This document shows, piece by piece, positions 50,325-60,700 of a DNA stretch of 64,000 bases. Where the stretch lies: positions 45,171 to 109,170 of the forward strand of contig CAMPDV010001539.1 in assembly GCA_946699065.1 (NCBI GenBank), written 5' to 3'. Each line of letters opens with the position of its first letter. Positions within the stretch are counted from its first letter, which is position 1. The notes below the pieces were generated by a model. It did no database searches. It was given only the letters and a program-made list of their open reading frames with translations, and was not told where the DNA came from. Both the position numbers and the translations under genes were made by a program. The DNA is from Loxodes magnus (Eukaryota; Ciliophora; Karyorelictea; Loxodida; Loxodidae).

Positions 50325-50934
50325 ATGGTAGATAACAATCTTTCTAGTGAATATAAAGCATTCAGATTGGAAAATAATAAAATGCCTGAGCAGGAAAAAT
50401 TGCATATATTAAATCCTCTTTATTACATTTTATTGGTCCTTCTATATCAAATATTAATTGTAAATACTGTAATTAACCATTATAATAGCATTGATAGTTC
50501 AATTCCTAGAGAGTAATAATTTGAGAGTCAGTTTAATGGATGTATGCATCTATTAAATGCTAGCCAATAATCTTGAGCAGAAATATGTCTGCAATGACGG
50601 ATTGGATTGCTAGGGTTCATGTTAGCGCAATCCTATATAGTCTAACTCAGCTACCTGCAGGATAGATTTGACTCCACAAGATAATCGTAGCTTTATCAGT
50701 GTACTTATCCACAAGGCGTAGGAAATATATAAGCTATGATAGGTTGTTCCTATTGGGTACGGTTGAATAACATCTTTCCCATACCAGACTAATACAGGGA
50801 TAAGTGTAGTTGCACAAAAGATATATTAGTAGTATTATCCAAAAATGGCTGGTTTCCCCAAATTTTGTATTGGAAAGTTTCAGTTTAACTCATAAGAAAA
50901 ATCTTTAAATACATTTATTGATGCTTCTATATGA
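50325..50934 (+). pseudogene. Decayed membrane-protein gene with Cys-containing ectodomain
   Basis: ATG 50,325 opens MVDNNLSSEYKAFRLENNK, then a hydrophobic helix (LYYILLVLLYQILIVNTVI, residues about 32-50) that would make a signal-anchor. The frame passes two TAA codons read as Gln and meets TGA at 50,573. In the adjacent register the text continues VCNDGLDCQGSCQRNP and CRIDLTPQDNRSFISVLIHK. A third register gives TNTGISVVAQKIYQQYYPKM and AGFPKFCIGKFQFNSQ, ending at TGA 50,932-50,934. A type II membrane protein with a Cys-containing outer part is the simplest model. All three plus-strand frames and one minus-strand frame are partly open here, so register choice rests on composition. Family unknown. 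Confidence 0.42.
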
Positions 50935-51423
50935 ATTATAATTACACACACATTCTCTTTATTATTTTATTTTTCCATATTACTTTTGGTATATTAAAAA
51001 TCTAAGTGTTCGTCAAACTTTAAAAAACAGTTTTTTTGATAAGTATATATAAAAAATCATGAGTAATGTGCAAAATTATGATAATTGTTTGATATTTATT
51101 GTTAATGTTTACAAATTCAGAAATAAGGACTATAAAAATTTATAGTTCCGATTTATAAAATAGGAATTTTAATGAATCTAAACTTTTCGAATTTATAAAA
51201 TTTCTCGGTTATTTTTAATGACTTTTAAATTTCATTTGTGAATACAATAAAAGAAGGCAGGGAAAGTAAATGATAAATTTTGTTGCTATTTTTCCATTAA
51301 GTTAATAATAATAAACTATCATTAGATTTAAATGAAATTTAAAGAAATTTTTTGTTTCCATTATCATCTCATGACCAAAATTAAATTTCGGAACCAAATC
51401 CTAGAAATGCAGACACCAAGAGA

Positions 51424-51885
51424 ATGAATTAATTCTGTTATAAGTTAAATTCACAAGGCAAAATCGAAAAGTTAAAGTACTTCATTATTCGTGCATTCCA
51501 TAAAATCGCCAGACCATCTTAAATCTATCCCATAGCTTGTCCATCCAAGGATAAATCCACTAACAAGCCAAAAGATGACTAGTAAAAAGATTCATAAAGA
51601 AAATCGTTTATTGAACCATAGACATAGTAAACTAATCTATTGTAGAGCGTTGAGTATGAAAATACGATAAACCAAGTCTTTATTTTATTTGTCACCATCT
51701 TAGTAAATTTTCATAATCATTCCAATAATCAAAAGTTACAGTAAAGCACTTATAGTTATAAGAAAGAACTACGATACTTAGTATCTCTGAAACAACATTC
51801 ACAAGTAATCAGTACAACTGAGGGTATGATTTTAAGTACTTATAATCAAATTATTGTAGGACGTTTATTAGTCTACTACTATTGA
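51424..51885 (+). CDS. Unidentified 153-residue protein, apparently intact
   Basis: ATG 51,424 to TGA 51,883 is uninterrupted under the ciliate code. It begins MNQFCYKLNSQGKIEKLKYF, then IARPSQIYPIACPSKDKST, a hydrophilic Lys/Asp/Gln-rich middle (KPKDDQQKDSQRKSFIEPQ), a hydrophobic helix (INQVFILFVTILVNFHN), and a C-terminus ISTTEGMILSTYNQIIVGRL. The open frame extends upstream to 51,272 without an ATG (ISEPNPRNADTKR just before the start), so the true start could lie further upstream or after an intron. Less AT-rich than its surroundings. No family recognised. Possibly single-pass membrane protein. Confidence 0.5.
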
Positions 51886-53279
51886 CTTTAAGCTTCTTCG
51901 TCAACAGAAGTCAATGGCTGAGAAGACATTTTGATTATATTTATAAGAAATATAAAGATGTGAAGTTTATAATTAGTTATTTGAATATAAAATTGGTTAA
52001 GGAAATTTAGGAAATTAGTATTCTTTTTTATTTAAAAATATAAAAAGGATATCTGACTAATGTTTTATTAAAGCTATTAAACTAATATTTTTTGTACTTG
52101 AGATATTTTTATTTTTACAGTTCATTTTATATAATTTTGTTCTAGTAAATTTTGAATTTTGCCTTTAAATAGACCAATAATTATGAGGAAACTATAGATA
52201 ATTTTATTTATCAAAGCGTAAATAAAATGATGAAAGTCATCCTTGAGAATTTAGTTATACTTAATGTCTAGCAATTATATTGAGTAATATTATTGAAAAA
52301 TTTATATTTCTCATTATTATTTGGTTGCTAGCAACTGTTTCTAAAGGATTAATAACTTTGTTATGAGATAAAGATCTTAGCAACCATATTAGAGCTATAA
52401 AATAGTTATTTGGCTTAGTTAACAACTAAAGATTAATAAAGAAATCCTTAGACTCCTATATCAGCAAATGCACTAATCGATCATTATCTTAAATAGCAAC
52501 CAATCATCCAATTCCTTCCATTTCAATCCCCATATAAAAAAAATCAAAATTCCCTTAAACCACATACTATTATTTCTATCTTAACTAGATAACACTAAGA
52601 GAATTTTAAATATTACAATGCAGAGAGTTAATTACAAATAAAGTAACCTAATCATAATTTAATTTTAGAAAGTAAATCATAAGACTTTGCTGTTATTACA
52701 ATACTTAACTCTACTTTCTTATTAACTTTTCATTCTTTTAGCCATTCAATCATATCTGAGAACATTAAGTAAGTATGATAATGAAAGTACCTTAACTATT
52801 AAAGGGTCATCAAGAAAGGGCTTTTTTACATTATCTCTTATTTGAAACTTAAATAGACCAATTAACTCAAATAAATAGACAAAAACTATAATTTTAGGGA
52901 TAGAAATAATAGATTGATGAAAGATATATTCTTAATTATTAATTATCTTCTTAAGCAGAGTGAATGCATAGGATAATGCAAGATTAATTCTAAGTTTAAG
53001 TATTAAAAAAGATACACAATTAAAAACACTGGAAATGATAAATATGAATACTATAATGCAGAATTATAAATACTTTATAGACTTTTTTATTATATAGTAA
53101 GATATTTTTCTGGTAGGGTGTGAGGATGAGGCTGAATAACTAAAAAATCACAAAGTTAAATTGATCTCTATTATGATTATAATAATAATATCATTAATTA
53201 ATAGAATGTCAAGCAATATTATAAGATCAATAAAGATATAATGATAAATATTAAAATATTTAGATAGCTCTACAATTTT
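51886..53279. other. AT-rich spacer
   Basis: No gene recognised on either strand. Confidence 0.4.
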
Positions 53280-54739
53280 GAAATAGTCTCTCGATTACCA
53301 GCGTGCCGCCAAAATTTAGTTGAGGACTATTCGGATAAGCACTCAAGGACGTGTAAAAGCTAATATTACGAAGTAATAAAAAGATCAAACTACAATAATT
53401 AAATTTTTAAAATATTCCCATAATTTGTGTATGTAGGAAAAAGAAGTAAGGAGTTGCTGGATAAAAAAAAATGGCATGGAGGAGCTTAACAACAGCCAGG
53501 AAAACTCTTGAATTCTTGAAATAATCACTCCAATTCAAAAGCAGGCTTTCGATAGATAGTACATAAAATATCCATTCATAAAGCATAGGAGTTGTTAATT
53601 TAAATATTATCTAAAGTAAAATAAAAAAATTATTTTATAAAATAGGAGATGTGCAAAAAGATGAAGTAATTAAGTAATTTCTCTAATATTTAAGACGAAA
53701 ATACGAATAATGCATTAAAATAATTAAACTGCTTCCTTGTAGAATTATCAATATCTTTTCAATAATAATAATCAATCGAGAATTCGCCTAAATAAAAAGA
53801 ATGACAATAAAGATGTAATCTAAACTCGCTGAAAAAAGAAAGTTCTAATAATTTTAAGATATCATTAAGATATTATCCATTACATTGGAAATTCGATATA
53901 GGCACTTGTTTTGAGTTAAATAAAGTTGAATCTATAGCATTTTGGAGCAATTAAAACAGACAGATATACAAATTGTAAAATAAACAACGTGAGTGAATGG
54001 AAATATATCCACATAATTAGAGTTACGTAATGAAGAAAATTAAAAAATCTCAAGGGAATTAATTTTAGAAGGATGGATTACTAAAATCAGTTATCCAACT
54101 TTTATAAATATGAAACATGCCAAATATCTGGACTCAAACGATAATAATGCAGAAGGAATGAATATATTAGACATAGTCAAAAGGCCGAAAAATTTTAAAT
54201 GCAAACTTTTCAATAAGTAAATAGAAGAGATGCTTCCTCTAAAAATAGTGAGAATTTGGAAAATATAGAAGAAGGAAATAATGTGAAAGTAAATGAGAAA
54301 ATAGCATAATAATAAAAGGTAAATTTGAGCAATAAAAGTAAGAATAAGTTCAATTTATATTGAACCTATTCACAGACAAAGATTATTTTTTGGAAGCGCA
54401 AAAAGTCCTTTAAATGAACGAGATATGAGAAAACATGGCTTAGACTTTCTTGGGAAGATGCAAAACATGAAGTAAAACATAGTAGTAAAATAAGGTAGAA
54501 AAAACAAGAATATAATGAAGAATAGAAATTTTTTAATAGAATAAAGATCGTTACCAAGAATAGACACAAATAAAGTATAATGGCAAAAAAGAGAAAAATA
54601 GTTATGCAATTAAAAAAACATGACACAATAGAAACCAAAAACGCTAGAAGATTTTGAATTTTGTAACTCAAAATAAACTAGATCAAAAAAGAAGAAATCT
54701 AAAATAAAGAAATAATAAATTAGACATAAGCAAGCATGA
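53280..54739 (+). pseudogene. ORF1-like region of the retrotransposon
   Basis: Near 53,295 a frame reads SRLPACRQNLVEDYSDKHS then RTC, a C...H-x3-C pattern like the second half of a C2HC finger. Near 53,460 it reads KKKWHGGAQQQPGKLLN. Later registers read KTDRYTNCKINNVSEWKYIH, NSENLENIEEGNNVKVNEK and a long basic tail (GSAKSPLNERDMRKHGLDF onward, open to TGA 54,737-54,739). Several TGA codons and register shifts break it. The final frame's stop overlaps the ORF2 start as ATGA. The hydrophobic minus-strand frames at 54,366-54,671 are antisense shadows. Confidence 0.5.
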
Positions 54740-55390
54740 TATTTTTAAATCAACTAAAATTAGGAACAGCAAACATAAGAGGAATAAAGTCAAACAAAAT
54801 AGAACTAAGTAAATTCTTGCAAGACAAAGAGATAGATTAAATAGCGATTTGAGAATTTTTTGTGAATAAATATCGAAATACCAAAGATCTTTGGTTATCG
54901 GGCAATAAAAAAACAGGATAAATAAACACAGTAAGGGAGTAACCTTCTATAAAAAGAGCAAATTATAAAAATAATAAAAGAATGAGATAACAATTGGACT
55001 TAATCAAGCTGAAATCATTTAGGGAGGAAGAATAATATGCTTGTGAGAGGATAATAGGATAGCAATAATAAATGCATACACGCCCACAAAACAGAGCTGG
55101 AATAGTTTAAATCTTTTTTATGTGGAATTAAGACAATTTATACACATGACAATTAATCAAGGATTATAGACATTAATTCTAGGTGATTTTAATGCCCAAA
55201 TTCTGTAATTCTTACCTTATGAATTAAATCTAGCTGGATAACAATTAACGGATTTAATGAAAGAATTTAAGCTAAAATGCAAAGATCCAATCCAAGTTCC
55301 AATTTTCTCCGATACATAAAGAAAAAGAAATTAAAAATCGACTACTTTCTAACTGATCAATTTGTTACTCCTTACATAATAATACTAAAT
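54736..55390 (+). pseudogene. ORF2 N-terminus: APE-type endonuclease, broken
   Basis: ATG 54,736 opens MIFLNQLKLGTANIRGIKS then LSKFLQDKEIDQIAI-TGA-E, the first conserved APE block (N-x-RG and the DxxxxQE-like Glu). After a frame change, RIAIINAYTPTKQSWNSLN and TLILGDFNAQI (GDFNA at 55,182-55,196, the catalytic D-x-N block) follow. After another, LKIDYFLTDQFVTPYI gives the C-terminal S/K-x-IDYFL block (55,337-55,351). All three reading frames are used, so at least two indels are present. The enzyme would nick target DNA to prime reverse transcription. Non-functional as it stands. Confidence 0.85.
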
Positions 55391-55399
55391 ATTACAAAA

Positions 55400-56480
55400 G
55401 AAGGGTTTATTTGCTTAAATAGTCGAAGATCTATGATTTTTATAATGTGATTAAAATTGATTTCGACCAATTGTTCTTAGGATATTCTATATTTCATTTT
55501 TTTTGAAACAGCACTAATATAAGATTCTTTAAGTTGTTACGGTATTTTCTCCGATTGTAAAATCTTCTGTATTTTTTTTGCTGCTAAATTTAAAAGATTT
55601 ACACCACCTGCTTATATTTAGTCTGATTCAGCAGCCTTTCATTTACTTAGTTATTTATATAAATTTATTATGTCTTTATCTGAATCTTTATTTTAGTTTT
55701 ATTTTTAAATTGATACGGTAATCTGCTTTCACCTTTCTTGATATAGTTCTTTTCAGTAATTTTATAAATTTCAAATGTTTTCTTCGTTTAGTAGTATTTA
55801 GAAAGCATATTTTCTTTATTTGAACCACTTTTTATAATTTTTAGAAGTATCATTTAGGCTTCCTTGATTTCCCTTATCAAGAAAAAATATTGAATTAATT
55901 TCTTCTGTTTTTTCTTCTTAAATTTTGTATCTACTTCTTTCTTCTAGTCTCAATTTTATTTAAACGATCTATGTAAAAGTTTCCTTATCTTATCAACCTT
56001 TTAACCTGCTTCTCTTACTTTCTAAATTTTTTTGTTGTCTTATTGTTTCTATAGAGTATTTTATTTTCTCATTGTGTATGCTATATATCCACATGTTTCT
56101 TAGATTCTTCCTTGCTTTTTTTTCCTATCATTTCTAATAGAAATATTTGCTGTCTAGATTTAAAAAATCTTAAATTCTATCTTTTCAGCTCATTTTTTTA
56201 ATTTTTTTCTGAACTTTTTGTCGTTTTAATCCTTAGCTTTTTAAATTTTGCGTTTACCTGCTTTTCACCATAGTTTTTATATTTAATTACTGTTTACTAT
56301 TAAATTTTATATAATTTTTTATTTAGGGGTATTTTAGATCAAGTTATTGATCAATTTACTTGCTTACTTTCTATTTTTCACTTTTTTAATTCTATTTATT
56401 CTATTTTTTTCTTTTTAGATATTAAATATTTGTTTCTTAATTTGAAAAGCTTAAGATTTTTGAGACCATTTTCTTAAACT
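55400..56480 (-). mobile_element. Non-LTR reverse transcriptase N-terminal fragment
   Basis: The minus strand reads NLYKQLSK-TGA-KAAESDQI, QAGGVNLLNLAAKKIQKIL (55,580-55,620) and EKIPQQLKESYISAVSKK, then KYRISQEQLVEINFNHIIKI and DLRLFKQINP near 55,405-55,435. This follows the start of LINE reverse transcriptases: KAPGPDGI..., then ...G.IP..W+.S.I.PI.KKG, then YRPISL...K+...RL. Upstream (55,700-56,480) is a Lys-rich linker region as found between endonuclease and RT. The catalytic FADD region is missing because the fragment ends at the junction with the plus-strand element. Frameshifts and TGA codons present. Confidence 0.65.
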
Positions 56481-57366
56481 TATTAAGTATTTATTTATAG
56501 ATTAGATTATTCTTTTTACTTTTTAACAAGTTTACCAGGGAGAAACTATTTCTTAGGTAATTTTTATTGCAATTATTTTATAAAAGACTAAAAATAGAAA
56601 AAATAAGAAATAATAAGCTTTAGAGCGGATTTGGAAAAAGATTAAAATTAACCATAAATCACTTCTTAAAAAAGCTAAATTCAAGAAATGTAGAACTTTT
56701 ATACTAATATCTGATACTTTGAGTGATAGGTTTTTATCAAAATTCTAGTAAATAAAATAAGATCCAAAATCTCGAGAAAAAGTAATAAAATTTTGCTAAA
56801 AGTAATTATGGTTATAATAAACAAAATTAAGTTGTTAAATATTATCCTAAGCTAAAAAAATAAAAAGAGTTATCAAGAATATTTTTCAGTAATTTATGCA
56901 ACATTGATAGAGATAAAAAGAAATAGCAACTCCTTTTAAAAAGTAACATTATCATTGATTTTCAAAAATCAACATGCATTATAGAGATTTAAAGAAGTTA
57001 GAAAATAATAGACATAAATTAAAAAAATTTGAATGAAATAGTAATAAGAAATTAGATAGATAAATTATTATATTTCATAGATTAAAAAGATAAATATAAA
57101 ATTCTAAATATCAGAATAAATTCATTTATGCATATATTATTTTTATTAAAAATAATTACTAAAAATATCTTTAAATTTAATTTTTAATAAAATGAAAGCT
57201 AAAAGTATTAAAAGGATGATTAAATAAAAGTGAAAAATTTATTAATAAATAGCAGTTTCAAAATAATATCTATGTATTATTTGACATATCATTAAATAAG
57301 AGTGTAAAAGAAATAAAATCTTTTTAATAAAATACTTTTTATCTAAAATAAAATAAGTATAAAAAA
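56481..57366. other. AT-rich spacer
   Basis: No gene recognised. Confidence 0.4.
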
Positions 57367-57507
57367 ATGCAAAAGAAGTTAATGTAAAAAGAATACAAAT
57401 TCCATGAAATAGCTTTTGATGTAAAAGAATAAGATTAGAAGCTAGTAGCAGCATTATTGCAAGAACCAATAAAAAAAGATTTTAAAAGTAAATAAAATTA
57501 ATTATGA
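57367..57507 (+). CDS. Possible small open frame
   Basis: ATG 57,367 to TGA 57,505 reads KKLMQKEYKFHEIAFDVKEQ and QKLVAALLQEPIKKDF under the ciliate code (46 residues). The open frame extends upstream to about 57,285 without an ATG. Composition is protein-like, but length is well within chance. The hydrophobic minus-strand frame over the same bases (57,242-57,469) is more likely its shadow, though I cannot exclude the reverse. Confidence 0.22.
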
Positions 57508-57796
57508 AGAATACACTATGCTAGTGTTCTTTTTGAGTCATGTCTTGTAATAAATATAATCGAAATGAATATAAATGACTTAAATCGATAGCATAATTCA
57601 TTAAATTATTATAAAATGCATCTCTAGTCTCTGTCTTATTTGTTAGATAACTTAATGTAATCATTTAATAATCGATTATGGCATGTTCTAATACTCGATA
57701 AAAGATAAAGTTAGTCAAAAAATGCAAATCGGTAAATATTAGAATATAAAAAAAAAAGATGATCTTAATAATAAACAGAATTAAATAATTTTTTTA

Positions 57797-60700
57797 TTTA
57801 CTTGAAAACTAAATTTAAGTCAAACTGATTTTAATTTCAATAAAATTAAATTTAAGTCTAACTGATTTTAATTTACTTAAAATCAAATTTAAGTCAAACT
57901 GATTTTTAATTTAATTAAAATTAAATTGTAATAAAACTGATTTTAATTTACTTAAAATTAAGTTTAGGTCAAACTTATTTTAATTTCAATAAAATTAAAT
58001 TTAATCAAAATGATTTGAGAAACAATAAAATTAAATGAAGTCAAACTGATTAAAATTTACTTGAAATTAAATTTATGTCAATACTTATTTTAATTTACTT
58101 AAAACAAATTTAAGTCAAAATGTTCTAACTTTCAATAAAATTAAATTTAATCAAAATGATTTGAGATTCAATAAATTAAATATAAGTCAAAATGATTTTA
58201 ATTTCAATAAAATTAAATTTATCAAAATGATTTGGGAAACAAAAAAATTAATGAAGTCAAACTGATTTTAATTTCAATAAAATTAAATTTAAGTCCAACT
58301 GATTTTAATTTACTTTAAATTAAATCTAAGTCAAACTGATTTTAATTTACTTAAAATTAAATTTAAGTCAAACTGATTTAATTTCAATAAAATTAAATTT
58401 AAGTCAAACTGATTTTAATTTACTTAAAACAAATTTAAGTCAAACTGATTTTAATTTTCAATAAAATTAAATTTAAGTCAAACTGATTTAATTTCAATAA
58501 ATTAAAATTAAATAAAACTGATTTAAATTTCAATAAAATTAAATTTATGTAAAAACTGATTTAATTTCAATAAAATTAAATTTAAGTCAAACTGATTTTA
58601 ATTTACTTAAAACAAATTTAAGTCAAACTGATTTTAATTATCAATAAAATTAAATTTAAGTCAAACTGATTTTAATTTACTTAAAACAAATTTAAGTCAA
58701 ACTGATTTAATTTACTTAAAATTAATTTTAAGTCAAACTGATTTTTAATTTACTTAAAATTAAATTTAAGTCAAACTCATTTTAATTTACTTAAAATTAA
58801 ATTTAAGTCAAACTGATTTTAATTTACTTGAAATTAAATTTAAGTCAAACTGATTTTAATTTCAATAAAATTAAATTTAAGTCAAACTGATTCTAATTTA
58901 CTTAAAAATATATTTAAGTCAAACTGATTTTAATTAACTTGAAACTAAATTTAAGTCAAACTGATTTTAATTTCAATAAAATTAAATTTAAGTCAAACTG
59001 ATTTTAATTTACTTAAAACAAATTTAAGTCAAACTGATTTTAATTTCAATAAAATTAAATTTAAGTCAAACTGATTTTAATTTACTTAAAACAAATTTAA
59101 GTCAAACTGATTTTAATTTCAATAAAAATTAAATTTAAGTCAAACTGATTTTAATTTCAATAAAATTAAATTTAAGTCAACTGATTTTAATTTACTTAAA
59201 CAAATTTAAGTCAAACTGATTTTCATTTCAATAAAATTAAATTTAAGTCTAACTGATTTTAATTTACTCTAAACAAATTTAAGTCAAACTTATTTTAATT
59301 TACTTAAAACTAAATTAAGTCAAACTGATTTTAATTTACTTAAAATTAAATTTAAGTCAAACTGATTTTAATTTACTTAAAACAAATTTAAGTCAAACTG
59401 ATTTTAATTTCAATAAAATTAAATTTAAGTCAAACTGATTTAATTTCAATAAAATAAATTTAAATCAAACTGATTTAAATTTCAATAAAATTAAATTTAA
59501 GTCAAACTGATTTAATTTACTTATAACAAATTTAAGTCAAACTGATTTTAATTTCAATAAAATTAAATTTAAGTCAAACTGATTTTAATTTACTTAAAAC
59601 AAATTTAAGTCAAACTGATTTTAATTTCAATAAAATTAAATTTAAGTCAAACTGATTTTTAATTTCTTAAAACAAATTTAAGTCAAACTGATTTTAATTT
59701 CAATAAAATTAAATTTAAGTCAAACTGATTTTAATTTACTTAAAACAAATTTAAGTCAAACTGATTTTCATTTCAATAAAATTAAATTTAAGTCAAACTG
59801 ATTTTAATTTACTTAAAACAAATTTAAGTCAAACAAATTTTCATTTCAATAAAATTAAATTTAAGTCAAACTGATTTTAATTTCAATAAAATTAAATTTA
59901 AGTCAAACTGATTTAATTTACTTAAAACTAAATTTAAGTCAAACTGATTTTAATTTACTTAAAATTAATATTTAAGTCAAACTGATTTTAATTTACTTAA
60001 AATTAAATTTAAATCAAACTGATTTAAATTTACTTGAAACAAATTTAAGTCAAACTGATTTTAATTTCAATAAAATTAAATTTAAGTCAAAATGATTTTA
60101 ATTTCAATAAAATTAAATTTAAGTCAAACTGATTTTAATTTACTCTAAACAAATTTAAGTCAAACTGATTTTAATTTACTTAAACTAATTTAAGTCAAAC
60201 TGATTTTAATTTCAATAAAATTAAATTTAAGTCAAACTTATTTTAATTTACTTGAAATTATATTTAAGTAAAACTGATTTAATTTCAATAAAATTAAATT
60301 TAAGTCAAACTGATTTTAATTTACTTAAAACAAATTTAAGTCAAACTGATTTTATATTTCAATAAAATTAAATTAAGTCAAACTGATTTAATTTCAATAA
60401 AATTAAATTTAAATCAAACTGATTTAAATTTCAATAAAATTAAATTTTATGTAAAACTGATTTTAATTTTCAATAAAAATTAAATTTAAGTCAAACTGAT
60501 TTAATTTACTTAAAACAAATTTAAGTCAAACTGATTTTAATTTACTTAAAAACTAATTTAAGTCAAATTGATTTTAATTTACTTGAAATTAAATTTAAGT
60601 CAAACTTATTTTAATTTCAATAAAATTAAATTTAAGTCTAAATTGTTTTTAATTTCAATAAAGATAAATTTAAGTCAAACTGATTCTAATTTACTTGAAA

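Larger units (their letters stand above)
53280..55390 (+). mobile_element. Non-LTR retrotransposon fragment: ORF1 plus APE endonuclease
   Basis: The plus strand carries, in the order usual for LINE-type elements, an ORF1-like region (53,280-54,739) and the start of ORF2 with an apurinic-type endonuclease (54,736 to about 55,380). The reverse transcriptase that should follow is absent; at about 55,390 the sequence switches to a minus-strand reverse transcriptase fragment. Non-LTR elements of this kind are known from Tetrahymena micronuclear DNA. Target-site duplications and a 3' tail could not be identified. Confidence 0.75.

Noticed and set aside
50520-50900. Structured RNA gene, because of several short hairpins in a GC-richer stretch
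   Set aside because: Plus-strand frames read as continuous protein-like text across the same bases; hairpins are short and no known RNA family (SRP, RNase P, U snRNA, telomerase RNA) matched.
54366-54671. Two overlapping hydrophobic minus-strand ORFs
   Set aside because: Antisense of the basic ORF1 tail of the retrotransposon.
55360-55440. Twin-priming inversion of one LINE
   Set aside because: Twin priming joins 5' ends of the two segments; here the 3' ends meet.
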